Numbered from the stretch's first letter, positions 1 to 29,139 are shown. The stretch is 64,000 nt of DNA from Amoebidium appalachense (GCA_963693365.1 CAVNZM010000013.1:3782001-3846000), one strand, 5' to 3'. Numbers and translations are program-made. Notes: generated by a model from the sequence alone, not told the origin.

Positions 1-600
1 CGGTGGGCCATGCACACAGTGGGTAATGCATATGGTATTGCACACAGTGGGTAATGCATATGGTATTGCACACAGTGGGTGCATCATGGTACTGCACACA
101 GTGGGTATTGCACACAGTGGGTAATGCATATGGTATTGCACACAGTGGGTGCATCATGGTACTGCACACAGTGGGTCATGCACACAGTGGGTAATGCACA
201 TGGTATTGCACACAGTGGGTGCATCATGGTACTGCACACAGTGGGTCATGCACACAGTGAGTAATGCATATGGTATTGCACACAGTGGGTGCATCATGGT
301 ACTGCACACAGTGGGTCATGCACACAGTGGGTCATGCACACAGTGGGTCATGCACACAGTGGGTCATGCACATGGTAATGCACACAATGGGTCATGCACA
401 GAGTGGGTCATGCACACAGGAGGCCATGCACACAGTGGGTCATGCACACAGTGGGTTCATACAGACAGTGGGCCATGCACACAGTGGGTTCATACACACA
501 GTGGGTCATGCACACAGTGGGTCAAACATGCACATGGTAATGCACACAGTGGGTCATGCACACAGTGGGTCCATGCACACAATGGGTCCATGCACACATG
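1..600. repeat. Minisatellite, CACACAGTGGGT units
   Basis: Tandem units of about 14 to 17 bases built on gcacacagtgggtcat, with variants carrying tgcatatggtat or gcatcatggtac. The array starts at the window edge, so its full length is unknown. It is followed by a GGT trinucleotide run (600-628) and an irregular GT-rich stretch to about 740. It lies on the 3' side of the last visible exportin-6 exon, so it is probably intronic. Open frames through it are repeat translations. Confidence 0.9.
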
Positions 601-817
601 GTGGTGGTGGTGGTGGTGGTGGTGGTGGGTGTGTGTGTGTGCGCGCCTGTGAACGTGTGTGCGCGTTCGTGTGCATGTGCGTGTGTGTGTGCATATGTGG
701 GTGTGGGTGTGCATGTGTGTGTGTTTGTGTGTGTGTGTTTCGGGGGAAGGGCGCAGGGGGCGGGCGCGGGGGAAGGGGGAGGGGGGGGGAGGGGGGGGGG
801 GGGGGGGTAGTAGTTAC

Positions 818-16395
<15,578 letters not shown>

Positions 16396-16680
16396 GTTGC
16401 CCACAAGTGCACTCGGGGCGTGCACGGGGCCTCAGCACTCAGAACTTCACCACCACAGTGTCTGTTGTATTTCGGCACCTGTCCTACCTACGCACACACG
16501 AACGCACTTACTCACACGCACGTACAATTGCACACATAGGCACTTGTGAATTTTCAACTCTTTCCCGGCCCAGCTTGAGCGCAGCACTGCGGCATGCCAG
16601 CCGCTGGGGGGCGCTAACCTCTTCAATAAAATGCAGCAAGCCAGATATGGTTATATTCGCATGCCTATGATTGGCGTAGA
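16396..16680 (-). promoter_or_regulatory. Probable XPO6 5' untranslated and promoter region
   Basis: Low-repeat, CpG-containing sequence directly upstream of the XPO6 start codon (for example CGCTAACC and GCGCAGCACTGCGG). No TATA box is evident. The call rests on position. Confidence 0.4.
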
Positions 16681-17590
16681 GGTGTGTGGGTTGGTCTTCC
16701 TAGTTGTAGAACTTGAAGGTTTCAAAACTGCAAGACGAAGCTGTTTTAGCAAATTGCAATCAGCATGATCTCACTACAGTATAGAAACATAGCCTAAACA
16801 GAACAGAAAAACTTTTATTTCTATATTTAATTATCATAGTTCCTAAGGTATGTTTATTTGTGCTTGGTAAACTTGAATAATACGACATGCGCTGATACTG
16901 TATTGCTGATTTCACTGAATCAATCTCTACGGATTTGGTACCCCCTAAACAGAGGGTTTGGCTGCCTAATTTGGAAGGTGTTTTCCTCTTTCGACCCGTT
17001 TGCGCAATCATCCCCCTGGCGCGAGTCTGTGTACGGGAGTCCTTTCACGGCGCAAGTTCCAACCTTTTTTAGTAATTTCGCATTTCCTGATATGGGTTTC
17101 CAAGTAATTATGCGATTGGTTGAAAGGACTTGATGATGTAGGTAGACTTCGAGGAGACAGGAATGCAATCTGAAATAGTTTCGACATGGGGAGTGAAATC
17201 GCATCCCCCCCCCCCTCACCGGGCCTCATGAGTCCTCATGTGCGCCCTCCTCTCACCACCTCCCCCTCCTCCCCGTCAGTAAAACCTATGTGAAACAGGG
17301 TGTTGCGACACACACACACACACACATTCACACACACGCACACCCATACACACATATGCCAGCTCCTCCCCCCTCCCCCCCCCCCCTTCCTCCCCCCCCC
17401 CCCCCCCCCCCACCCACACACACACACACCCACCCACACATACAAAGGCACACTCATACATAGTATCCCCTCCCCCCCCCCCCCCCCCCCCCAAACCCAC
17501 ACACACACACACACACGTACACATGTACAACACATGCGCGCGGGAACACACATACCGACAAAAAATCACTCATGCACGTGTCTGTCAACA
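16681..17590. other. Intergenic, no supported gene
   Basis: AT-rich unique DNA to 17200, then C-rich and CA-rich repeats. Overlapping frames of 70 to 100 codons exist on both strands around 16860-17220, but none has a recognisable motif or splice context. Confidence 0.4.
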
Positions 17591-17604
17591 CATGCACGCG
17601 GGGG

Positions 17605-17607
17605 CGC

Positions 17608-17660
<53 letters not shown>

Positions 17661-17693
17661 CACACACGTGATCGCACGCACGCACGCACGCAT

Positions 17694-17763
<70 letters not shown>

Positions 17764-17819
17764 GCATACACACACACGTGACACACACACACACACACAC
17801 GCACATACACACACGCACA

Positions 17820-17895
<76 letters not shown>

Positions 17896-18106
17896 CCTCC
17901 CCCCCCCTCGCTCCCCGCAAGACACACACACTCATACAACACACATGCGCGCACACAAACATGCCGGCAAGCAATCACTAATGCACGTGCACACACACAT
18001 GCAAGCGCGCGCACACACACACATGTACACACACACTCTCGCTCTCTCTCTCCCCCCACTCTCTCTCTTCCCCCCCCCCCCCCTCTCTCTCTCCCTCCCT
18101 CTTTCC

Positions 18107-18147
<41 letters not shown>

Positions 18148-18402
18148 CCCCCCCTCCCCCCCCCCCCCGAATGCTCTACCTCTTTCTCCCTCCCCCTCTC
18201 TCTCTCTCGTACACCGCGCCCGCGCGTGCGCGCGCAGAGACGTGCACCGGGAGTATGATGGCTTTAGGTGTGGGGATGCGTAAACGTGCGTGCGTGCGTG
18301 CGTGCGTGCGTGCGGGCGGGCGGGCGGGCGGGCGGGCGTGGCTGTGTGCGTGCGTGCGTACGTGCGTGCGTACGTGCGTGCATGCGTGCGTGCGTGCAAG
18401 CG
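17605..18402. repeat. Microsatellite cluster: (GCAC)n, (CA)n, (CT)n, (TGCG)n
   Basis: GCAC array 17605-17757, CA array to 17893, CT array 18046-18150 and a TGCG/GGCG array 18282-18402, followed by a G tract at 18430-18463. No gene seen. Confidence 0.95.
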
Positions 18403-18427
18403 TGTTACGTATCATGTGGTGTTTCCT

Positions 18428-18464
<37 letters not shown>

Positions 18465-18499
18465 GCCGAGGAGGAGGAACGGATCGAGGGGGGGGAGGG

Positions 18500-19110
18500 G
18501 AGGTCAAATAGTGAGGGGAGACATGCACGAATGTGTATACAGTGCTTTGTATTGTGTGTGTGTGCTGATTGTTTTAGCAGTGGTGTTGGGAAGAAGTGGA
18601 CCTGGATCGAGCACAATGTGCCAGCTGCTAGAGCCGTTTCAAAACATCACGGTAAACTTTACATATAATATATCATATTTATTTCAAAACCAAAGGACAC
18701 CCAAGATGTCCACATCCTAAATCGTATTTTAGGCAACTGTGTGTTACATCACATTGTTGTGTATTGTGCACCTTGTATACCTGTAAGACTAAGTAAGACC
18801 AAGTTTTGAATTTCTAGTAAAACATAAACTACTACTCTACATTGCTTTATCAAAGCCTATCTTCAACCAAAAAAGAGGAGCAATCCCCAGGCTAAAGACT
18901 AATATAACATATCTTCCGACCAGATACACAAAAACGAGAAAAAAAAAAGGAAAAAAAAAAAAAAGACGGGAAAAACAAGGAAGAAGATGAAGAAGAAGAA
19001 AAAGGAAACACTAACCCCCCCCCCCACCCCGCCCCCTCCAAAAAAAAAAAAAAAAAAAAAAAAAAAGAAGAAGAACAAGAAGAAGAAAAAGAAGAAGAAG
19101 AAGAAGAGGG
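18500..19110. other. Intergenic, no supported gene
   Basis: Unique AT-rich DNA with a GAA/AAG-rich purine stretch (18930-19110) that includes two A tracts. No exon could be defended. Confidence 0.4.
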
Positions 19111-19142
19111 GGAAAAAGGGGGGGGGGGGGGGGGGGGGGGGG

Positions 19143-19593
19143 TTTTGAATGCGGAACACAGTACGAAGTACGCATACACGATGAGAAGCATGGTGCAGGA
19201 CACATGCAAAGGCAAACATTCAAGTATGCAGCATCAGCCATGCGCACAGTATGCGTCATAAGCAGAGCCCATCCTCAGGGAGGGCCCAAGTCATCAATTG
19301 CGTCTGAGTTTCGACCCCTTAGCCCGCGTATATACGACGCTCCAACTCAGACAGCAGCATCAACTGAACTTGGGTGGGTCAACCCGTCTTGATCAAAGAC
19401 GAGCAGGGTTGCTTATGCAAGCAAGGTGAGCAAAACGGTGAAGATGTATGTGCAAACTAATGCAGTGCAGCGACAAACGCGTATGTGCTTACAGATGCAC
19501 GACACAGAGCAACCATGCCCGGTTGCATGGAAGTAAAGATGTCTCCACACAGTGGTCTGTCCTGAAAGGACACCTCTGAAAGAAGACAGGGGG
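19143..19593 (+). repeat. Dispersed repeat family A, copy 3 (full unit)
   Basis: Near-identical to 5443-5889, including the CAACCC/GGGTTG nested hairpin near 19380-19411; preceded by a run of about 26 G. This copy is intergenic. Confidence 0.88.
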
Positions 19594-19595
19594 GG

Positions 19596-19677
19596 TTTTG
19601 AATGCGGAACACAGTACGAAGTACGCATACACGATGAGAAGCATGGTGCAGGACACATGCAAAGGCAAACATTCAAG
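19596..19677 (+). repeat. Dispersed repeat family A, copy 4 (truncated by poly-G)
   Basis: First 80 bp of the unit, head-to-tail with copy 3, cut at CATTCAAG by a run of about 16 G. The arrangement mirrors copies 1 and 2. Confidence 0.88.
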
Positions 19678-19699
19678 GGGGGGGGGGGGGGGTTAGAAA

Positions 19700-21112
19700 G
19701 AAAACACAACAATCACAACTCATCGTACATGAAACGTACCATGCTCCTAAGGACGGATTATCCTAACTAAGAAAATTACCATATATGGTAGTGCTTACTA
19801 GATATGGTAAAAGCAGAAACGCAGGCATGTATGTTTTGTATGGTGGATCATCACACCAAACCAAACTATGACTATACAACACACAAACTGTGGGCGGATC
19901 TTACCATAACCAAGAAAAAACCTATATACTAGTGAAAGCGAAAAACACCAGTCACTTCTATTTGTGAAGTGCAGCAAGAAAAGGAATGACAGAAAAGAAA
20001 CACATTTGCATCAAAGATGCCTAAGAAGCTAGGAATCTACCAAGACTGTAATGAAGCAAGACTCGCATCTGATGCAACATAAGCACGTGTGACTGCAAAT
20101 ACAATTCATTGTGGCCCACCCGTTCTGTTCAGCTAAACGTAAGAGAAATGAAAGTGACAAAGTCCCTTCTCCACCACGGAAAACCCGTTCAACTAAACAG
20201 AGGAGAGCAACAGAAATCCAGAAGTGACAGGTTTGGGATAAAGAAAAAAGAGAGACTGAATAAGTGCCCACTCTTCCCGCTATACTGCTATAGGCATGAC
20301 AAAAAACAGCGTACTTGACAGGAAACAACCCGAAAGATGCAAGAATGGTGCAAAGAGCGCGTTCTTTTCGGCCTGTCAAACTGTCAACTACACACGTTAG
20401 AAAGACTTCGAATACCCGGCCAATAAAAAGCCGAAACAGCTCCATAAAACTTTTATGTGAACAGGCTAGCCCTCATGCGTCCTATACTTTCTCTCCGCCC
20501 AATGTTTTAGAAACGAAATGGTTGAAAGATGGACACGGAAAGTTACTTCCTTCAACAGTCTGCAAAACTAACAAAAAAGACACAGTTACATATGAGAAGC
20601 AGCGAATGTAGAATGAATGCTTTTTATATGCACGTCAGCATTCCAAAGTTGCTCTTCCATAAAAACGAGACCCATAAAAGGTCAACAAAACCCCTTGCCA
20701 CCGAAAAAGGCTGCGTGTAAAACGAGACGAAGAACTAAGGCTCTGCCTAACGGCATGCACAAGCTCGCCGGCCGCATACAGTAAAGCAACCGGAAATGTA
20801 GTATGGCTTGTTGAGGAAAAGTTACCGGCCAAGTGGGCGGTTTAGTAAACGGTTCACTGTTTAATAATAAATGAGGTCTTTGGTAGTGTAAACGTGTGTA
20901 TGGGAGAAATGGATGTTTGGGTGTTTTTTTGTTTACGTTTTTCATATCCGAAACAATCCCTTGTTTTGCTGTTCCCTGGTTAATTCTTCTTGGAGTGTGG
21001 GTGGGGTGGAGGGACCCTATGAAACCTGTGCTTGCTTTCCGCCCATTTCCCCCCGGTAAAACCTGTATTTGCACCATTGGCCGCCCAACAACCCTTGTGA
21101 TATAATACTCAC
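19700..21112. other. AT-rich, repeat-poor region
   Basis: Almost free of microsatellites. Open frames of up to 138 codons on the minus strand have no recognisable motif. Part may be intron of the gene starting at 21596. Confidence 0.4.
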
Positions 21113-21596
21113 ACATATCATACTGCTCACAAACTCGTAGTGCTTCACTCCAAAACGAATCTGTAGTTGCATAAAGATTTTCAAGTTCTCGTTTTTCTTC
21201 CAAAAGGTTTGCCTCAACACATAAAAGCAAATGTTCTGTTCGCTCCATTGTATCGCGGTTCCCCAACACGTTTGCAGCCAGACTACGAATTATGTGTTCC
21301 ATACGACTGCATTGATCAACCAAAGCCAAGTATTGTTCAAGTGGGTATTTAAGTGCATGTGTGTTGTGCAAAGAGTCATACTCCCCAAGGAAGTGCAGGA
21401 CTATTTCTGGTGCCAGTAGTGACCGCACATGCTGGTCACCTCTCACTGCGTTCAGCAACTGTTGGCATGCATAAGCACGCGTCGTTCCTATGCTTCTGAA
21501 ATAACATTCATAGTTCCACCCGCTTACATCTTGTCGTGTGAAAACAAATGAGTGAGTTCCATGAGTGCCATGGAAAGTACCCTGATGCACGTTCAT
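21113..21596 (-). CDS. Unrecognised protein, first exon
   Basis: ATG at 21596 opens a frame of 304 codons, but a strong donor (gtgagt) after codon 161 suggests the coding exon ends at 21113. The peptide is helix-rich with a probable coiled-coil stretch (CVEANLLEEKRELENLYATT) and a preceding LAPEIVLHFLGEYDSLHN segment. No domain is recognised and downstream exons are not found. The clean ATG, complex composition and donor favour a real gene; it could also be a pseudogene or a chance frame. Confidence 0.45.
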
Positions 21597-21819
21597 TTTG
21601 TATGATTAGGAAAAACCCCTCAAGATAATTTTATAAATGGGAAAAAATTGCTCTCAAGCTACCGCTGTACAGACCTTTTCTGCAACACACCTCTTCCGCA
21701 GCTGCAGATGTTGTTGTTGTTGTTGTTCTTTCAGCTACGTACACAAAACTACACGAAACCATCACCACCCGTTTTCACCGGCCACAGCGCATGCCGGCTT
21801 GGCAAAAATGTTATGCGAC

Positions 21820-22085
21820 TTTCCTCGATTCCTCGTTACTTTCCTTATTATCAACAGCTACCTCATTGCTAGGCAGCCAATCATTGTCTTTCCCATTAGT
21901 AATCCTCGATCCTAAGCATGACATCCTCGAGCAATCACCCAAAACCTTGCCATATTTGGTAGCCAATTTTCCCCTCGATTCCTCGTTCCTTTCCGTTTTT
22001 TTTAATGTATTTCTTGTTTCAATCTTTGGCCTTCCACATATGCATCCTCGATCAATCCAGTGACATCCTCGAGCAACCGTCCTGC
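21820..22085. repeat. Two-copy tandem duplication, about 150 bp
   Basis: CTCGATTCCTCGTT.CTTTCC and GACATCCTCGAGCAA blocks occur in the same order at 21822-21950 and 21974-22080. CTCGA is repeated throughout. Confidence 0.7.
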
Positions 22086-23030
22086 GAGGGCGTACAGCAC
22101 CGAGGTACCCCTGTTAAACGGCACGGCCGGCCGCTGCGGGGCCGGCGAGCCAACACGAACATGAATTTTCCCCGTGATTTTTACGCAGATTTTGCTAAAA
22201 TCATCGAGCTACACGAACCCCAAATTGGCGAAGGCTTTTTAAACAAAATTTGGCACCCTAAAAAATCTGGCAACCTGGCAATCTGGCGTCACACGAACCG
22301 ACCCATTGCTGAAGTTGTATGATTTTGCAGGATGGTGCAGGAAGTAGCAGGAGGCGGCGCTCGCCGGCAACCGTTGGGCCGGATTTTGCCCAAGCATACC
22401 GGCATGTTGCTGGTGCCTAGGGCGGATGCGATTGGCCTTTTTTAACAATGAAAAAGATCACGAGTTAAAATAGAACTAGAAAAATATAGCTATTAACTAT
22501 TAGAAAATGATGCTTTGTCAATACAGTCTTGTCCATAAGTACATATAAATTGATGTAATTTATATTGAACCGTTGCTTGCCTTCAACACATATTTAAGAT
22601 TATTTATTTGTATATAGTATAGTGCAATACATCATTGCGGCAAAGCCGTCACTCTCAGATTCGCATTCTCGTATTGGCTTTATGTCACGTACCTCTACGG
22701 AAATGACAAGGTTATCTAATGAAAGGCGTTTTGCCGCGGATTTAATTAATGTGCGCCAGTTCCAAAAATATGGTACGAATGCCAACAGTCAAGTCCATGC
22801 AAAGGGGGGGGCGACGTCACTGGAAACCACTCAAACCATGCGGTTTAGGGGGTAGTAGGCCGATCACTTTAGTTGTTCTTTCCTCAGACAGTCACACATC
22901 AGTCGTTGTCGGTGTCAAATGGATTCGAGCTAGAGAGAAATTCAAATATTGTTGATCGTGAACAAAAAGACTCAACTACTACTTGTGTAGCTACCACGAC
23001 CTACAGGTAATGCAAGTAATAGTTGCAAAC
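22086..23030. other. Intergenic, no supported gene
   Basis: Unique sequence with a short GC-rich patch (22110-22160). No exon supported. Confidence 0.4.
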
Positions 23031-23057
23031 GTCTGCAGCTAACTGCGGCATGCACAC

Positions 23058-23275
<218 letters not shown>

Positions 23276-23426
23276 CTCTTTTGAGCAAACCAGCAAAAAA
23301 CGTTGTTAGAGCCGCGCTGCCTAGAATCACACATCCGTGACAGCTTTGTGGTTTAAACCCAAACACAGATGAGATTTTCCAGCCCAGCTGTGTCTCCCAA
23401 ACTCTGCGTTTTACCTGTCCCCCTAC

Positions 23427-23468
23427 CAAGCCATTCAGTCTCCTCATTTCTCCCAACAGCTCCTCCAA
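23427..23468 (-). CDS. Candidate short exon, LEELLGEMRRLNGL
   Basis: 14 codons bounded by gcacag and gtaggg, with heptad-like spacing. It is in phase with the candidate exon at 23592-23615. No family is recognised; the rest of the gene is not located. Confidence 0.3.
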
Positions 23469-23591
23469 CTGTGCCCGCACATATGGACCCCTCCTCCCCT
23501 CTCCCGTCCACACTCCCCCCCCCCCCCCCCCGGCCCCCGGTCCCTTCACCCCACCCCTCATCTGCCTCTCTTCCTTTCTTTATGCACTCAC

Positions 23592-23615
23592 CTTGGGGCC
23601 GATAGGAGTGTGCGT
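23592..23615 (-). CDS. Candidate microexon upstream of 23468
   Basis: Eight codons (THTPIGPK) between gaacag and a strong gtgagtg donor. Very short, so it rests on splice sites alone. Confidence 0.25.
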
Positions 23616-23705
23616 CTGTTCGCAAATAACCATTTGTGAAAACAGACAGCTCACAGCATGCAGGGACGATTCAGAAGCTTGTGTAAAAGCTCACGTACAT
23701 GCTCC

Positions 23706-24360
<655 letters not shown>

Positions 24361-24649
24361 ATACGCACACAGACACACACAGACTGAGGGAAACACACAC
24401 TCGGCCACCCGCAAAAGTTAAAAAGGTTATAGGCAAAACGTGGATCATATGAAAATAGACGCACGTACAAGTAGTCTCATCATTCACCTGCACACACACA
24501 AGCATACATAAACACGCACCCACCCACACGCACACACATATGTGCACACCCGTTCCCCTTCCTGTGTACTACGGGGCAATAAGGAAAGGCATGTATATAC
24601 ATAGCTATTGGAGCCGCAACTTTGCGCTCTATCCCATCCCCTTCCTCCC

Positions 24650-24775
24650 CCTTCCTCCCCCTTCCTCCCCCTCCCCCCCCCCCCCCCCCCCCCCCCCTCT
24701 CTCCCCAACCCCCTCAAACACACACACACACACATGTATGCATACACACCCACGCTTTCTCTCTTTTCCTCACGG

Positions 24776-24815
<40 letters not shown>

Positions 24816-24884
24816 CCTCCCTCCCACCCTCTCTCTCTCTCTCTCTCTCTCTCCCTCCCTCCCTCCCTCCCTCCCTCCCTCCCT

Positions 24885-24927
<43 letters not shown>

Positions 24928-25060
24928 CCCCCCCCCCCCCCCCCTCCCCCCCCCCCCCTCCTCCCCCTCCTCCCCCTCCTCCTCCCTCTAGCTCTTCCTC
25001 TCTCTCTCTCCCTCTCCTAATTCCTCTCCCTCTCTCTCTCCCTCTCCCTTTCTGACTCAC
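24650..25060. repeat. Poly-C and (CT)n/(CTCC)n cluster
   Basis: Pyrimidine-only stretches with CTCC tetramers (24853-24892) and CT runs. Confidence 0.95.
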
Positions 25061-25365
25061 ACCCATAACGCAAATGTATGACCAAAACTCCACTGCAACT
25101 TGCTTGGGAACGTATTTCCTCACGTTTCTCTGTCTGCAGGCACATTTCTTCTGGGGGCCTTTCACTCACACCCGTGTGGCTGTCGGAACTATTTTTGGGC
25201 GCCCAGTTGACCGTACTGCAATAGTCACAACTACACAGCGCTACATGCACTCCTTGCCCACACCCTCAGGTGTGCTCTCCCATCATCTGCGCTGATGTGC
25301 ACACTACCAACACAATAATCCTAACACACATGAGCTGGCACACCCATGCACGAACCGATACAGCA

Positions 25366-25486
25366 TATCCTCCATACAAGAAAGTGTACCATCGGCGTGT
25401 TTCTGGGCACAATTGAGAAAGAATTTGACAGACAAATACAGGATATAAACAAAACATACAAGGGATACATAACACACATTGTACGG
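25366..25486 (+). CDS. Candidate exon, unrecognised
   Basis: Open between gatacag and CT|gtaagt, with a complex peptide containing GVFLGTIEKEFDRQIQDINK. The minus strand is open here as well (FVVLLQHMLDLQ...), so strand is uncertain. It does not join in phase to the AP2 exon. Confidence 0.25.
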
Positions 25487-26114
25487 CACCTCTGTAAGTC
25501 TAGCATGTGTTGGAGGAGAACCACAAATCCCGGCAAGATGACTCCCTCAAACATGCAAATAGATATGTTGGTTCTGGCTTGCCTATCATCATAACACTGT
25601 CTCTCACAGATTGCCTGGCCAATCGTATGGGAGGACCCCGTCCCATCATCCAATCATCAGCCTTCTCCGTTTGTTTTTACCGAACCTCCACCCCCTACAT
25701 TTTGGTATGCCTGCATAGAGCCAGCCTTCCCTACATGCACCGATACGCACTTACACAAAGACACAAGCTTAAATGTGCACACACACACACACCAAAACCA
25801 TGTGTACATACACACACATACACATAGAAAAGTCACACACGTACAAAAATAGAACACATGCCCACACACACGTGTACATACACATACAAACACACACGAA
25901 CACACGCATGAATCATTATGGCATGCACAGACGCATGCTTGTGCATGCAGACTCACATAAACACATACACACATGTGCACAAATGCCTACGTGAATACAT
26001 ACTCACACCCACCCACAAACACATCTGACTCAAATATTATTATGCACATGCACCCACATGCGCGTGTGCACACATAGACACACATTCACACAGACACACT
26101 CGCTGTGACACACA

Positions 26115-26145
<31 letters not shown>

Positions 26146-26315
26146 CACACATGCACGAGCGCACGTACACTCACGCGCTTTCGCTGCACACACGCACACA
26201 CGCCTACACACATGGCTCGAAACAGCCAAGCATTCACCGCGGTACTGTGTACACTAGAATATACTTATGACACTTGTCTGCATTGTTACATGTGGTGCTG
26301 ACGGTCTGCCTGCAG

Positions 26316-27248
26316 GCCAACACTGTGGCTGTGGTGAGTCCACTGCCCGCACGGCAGCTGCAGCCCATCAGGACGCTGGCCACCCATTCTCAAAGCCCAG
26401 ACAGTAGGTCCAGATTCAGAGGGGTGTACTGGGAACACAATGTTTCCAAGTGGATATCAAGAGTGTATGCAATCATGTTTCATGTTGGATGTTTCGACCG
26501 TCAGGTATCTGCTGCACGGCACACGGACACGGCCATTCGCTACCTTGTGCAATGCAAAGTGCTGGATGAGAAGTACCTGGCAAGGACCAATGTCAGCCTG
26601 GGCTTGTTGGAGCAATTTGAGCCCACGGCTGAAGAGACGGAGACGGTGGTGAAACGGTGGGAGAAAAGGTTGAGGAGAGAGAACACCTCCGTGTTTCGGG
26701 GTGTGTCTAGGCATCGTGAGGGCAGGCCAGCTGGATCCGGAACAATTTGGCAGGCAAATACGAGTGTTGAACCAGGCACGCAACGACACATTGGTTGCTT
26801 CTCTACTGAATTTGAGGCGGCGTGTGCCGTGGATGTGGCTGTGAGAGCTTCCAAATGGCCAAAGCCAGAGAAGATTAAACGGATTAACTTTTACTGGGAA
26901 AGTGATTACCTCACGGAGGGCCAGGTACGCAGAGGGAGGTGCATAGGGGTGTCCAGGCGGGGGAAGAGAATCTCAAAGCGATGGGCTGTGTGTGGTCCGT
27001 ACATAAAGTTTACCTCAGTAGCTGAGAAGCCCATTTCCTCTTCTGCAGCCACTTGTTTAATGAAATACCCATATCTCGGGGTCTATGCAACCAAACTCGA
27101 AGCGGTAGAAGTGTATGACCGGTTTGTGCTGGACCGATGGGCACAGCAGGGCGAACCCTGGGGCCCTCTTCCCCCCACCAACTTTAGTCCCACTAGATTT
27201 GGCTTTAACTTTACTTGTCCACCCAACAAATATAGCCACACCAACTAG
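26316..27248 (+). CDS. AP2/ERF-domain protein, terminal exon
   Basis: AP2 domains are DNA-binding folds of plant, algal and alveolate regulators and of some mobile endonucleases. This exon starts after a good acceptor (ctgcctgcag) and runs 310 codons to TAG. Copy 1 (about 26409-26555) carries SRFRGVYWEHNVSKWISRVY and HVGCFD; copy 2 (about 26689-26885) carries SVFRGVSRHREG, TIWQANTS and HIGCFSTEFEAA. A third, degenerate copy (about 26932-27130) keeps CIGVSRRGKR, RWAV and YLGVYATKLEAVEVYD. The spacing RGV..W..(G)CF..EEAA-like is as in the family. No nuclease motif is seen, so a regulator is more likely than a homing enzyme. There is no in-frame ATG before the first domain, so at least one upstream exon is missing. 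It sits in a gene-poor, repeat-rich stretch. Confidence 0.85.
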   Translation, partial: ANTVAVVSPLPARQLQPIRTLATHSQSPDSRSRFRGVYWEHNVSKWISRVYAIMFHVGCFDRQVSAARHTDTAIRYLVQCKVLDEKYLARTNVSLGLLEQFEPTAEETETVVKRWEKRLRRENTSVFRGVSRHREGRPAGSGTIWQANTSVEPGTQRHIGCFSTEFEAACAVDVAVRASKWPKPEKIKRINFYWESDYLTEGQVRRGRCIGVSRRGKRISKRWAVCGPYIKFTSVAEKPISSSAATCLMKYPYLGVYATKLEAVEVYDRFVLDRWAQQGEPWGPLPPTNFSPTRFGFNFTCPPNKYSHTN

Positions 27249-27748
27249 GCTATAAGCTCATAGTGCCACCCACTTCCACCCACCATATCCCATTGAACTA
27301 ATAGGAGACATGGGCTGAAATATGCACCCATGGCCCTGTTTTTCATTTTATTGTTTTGTTTTTTTTTTTTTTGTTTGTTTTTTTTTTTTGTTTTTTTTGG
27401 ATTGCTGGCCCTGAGGTTTAGGTTCAACCCGTGACTAGAGAATTGAATATGTGGGTGGATATGTGTGTAGCTAGCTGTGTATATGTGGGCTCGAACCGCA
27501 CACTTGTCATCGCTATATTTGGTTGCATTGCTAATAAATGGGTAAGCGCATGCGCATTGGTAGACTGATGTTATGTATACTTGATAAATTTCACCAGGAG
27601 CATGTGTTGTACGGTATTGTATATGTGTCTAGTAGGTATTGTATTTATGTAGCCCCAAGCAATTGGACGTCTTTGCACTCACGTTCTTTGGCATGCGCCA
27701 CCCCCTTGAGGCTCCCTCTCTCTCTCTCTCTCCCCCCCCCTCCGCCCC

Positions 27749-27784
<36 letters not shown>

Positions 27785-28192
27785 CATTCCCCCCCCCGCC
27801 TCCCCCCCCCTCCCCAGCTAGCCCACAAGTTTACCCACGTGCACATGAATTACGCGCCAAAACTGTATGAAAAAATGAGTGTGACTAGTCAAATAGGCCA
27901 ACGGCACTCCAGGTGTCATGCATGGACCGGCCATGGTTATAACAAGTGCAACCATACTATAGCTAAGGTATAATTTAAACGTATGATGCAGTTAGTTGCA
28001 ATTGGAAATTTCTGCGAGCTGCTCAACTTTTACGTGGATTGCATAAGTGCCACACATATGCACAGGCACACACACCGTGATGCGACGCACACCAGGGTTT
28101 GCAGACACGTACGCACACAAACGACACCATCACACATGCACACACACACACACACACGCACACGCACACCATGTACACACACAAACACACAC

Positions 28193-28229
<37 letters not shown>

Positions 28230-28560
28230 CATACTAGAGTGACATACAAGTGCACGCGCACACTCACACACACATACATGCACGCACCCAACACACACAC
28301 ACATGTATGTTTAACGCGCGACCAGGGTCAATCATCGGGGTCAATTGATCCAGTGGAACTATTTGTGTCGCTTGGTGTGTGTATGCCTGTGTAGTACGTA
28401 TGTGTGTGTGTTTGTGTGTACGTGTGTGTACGTGTGTGTGTGTCCGATGGCATCAGCGCTCGTCTGCAGGCGCGAGTTATGTGTCAGCATGACAATGCAC
28501 CAGGGCCCTCGGTGCGACCAGATCTCCGAATAACACAAGCAATTGCAATGTTCTAATTTA
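27249..28560. other. 3' flank of the AP2 gene and intergenic DNA
   Basis: T-rich tract with G interruptions (27355-27398), AATAAA-like at 27532, CT and C runs (27715-27815) and CA repeats (28130-28225). No gene supported. Confidence 0.5.
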
Positions 28561-28634
28561 GTAACTACATAGTTATGAGCCTTCTGGGAGGTGTAGAAGG
28601 CACTAGGAGACTCTCGGTCGGGGGCCCCATTGGG

Positions 28635-28636
<2 letters not shown>

Positions 28637-28686
<50 letters not shown>
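28637..28686. repeat. Poly-G tract
   Basis: About 50 consecutive G. Confidence 0.95.
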
Positions 28687-28687
<1 letters not shown>

Positions 28688-29139
28688 GGAGTCGGAGCGT
28701 AAGTCAATCTCGTTGTCTTTAATAATGAGCAAGATACAGCCACTAGCCGGGAGCAACATGTTTTCTCTCATGTTTTCCCGTCAGGGTAATGCTTCAGTAA
28801 CGATACAAATCAGGACATCATTCTCGGTACCAACCTCCTAAATCGTCCAAAAAGGGTGAAAACTTCACAGACGGGGGGAAACGGGGGAAAGCCACCGAAT
28901 AGCACGGTGCAAACAATAATTTGTGGCCAGCGCCTATAGAACTCGTTTAACTCTGTTATTAAAACGTTTACAGCAAAACTTTTATACTTGGCCTATTGTG
29001 AACACTTCATAGCACCAGCATGTCGTTTTATAGATTCTCATTCATCAGCCTACGAAAAAGAACAATACCTTTCACGACTTCAGTTTCGATCAATTAGCTT
29101 AAGCCAGGGAGAACAGGGTTTTGAAAAATAAAGGCGAAT

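Noticed and set aside
26274-26315. Extension of the AP2 frame upstream to 26274
   Set aside because: It opens with TTG, and a clear ctgcag acceptor lies at 26315, so this is intron.
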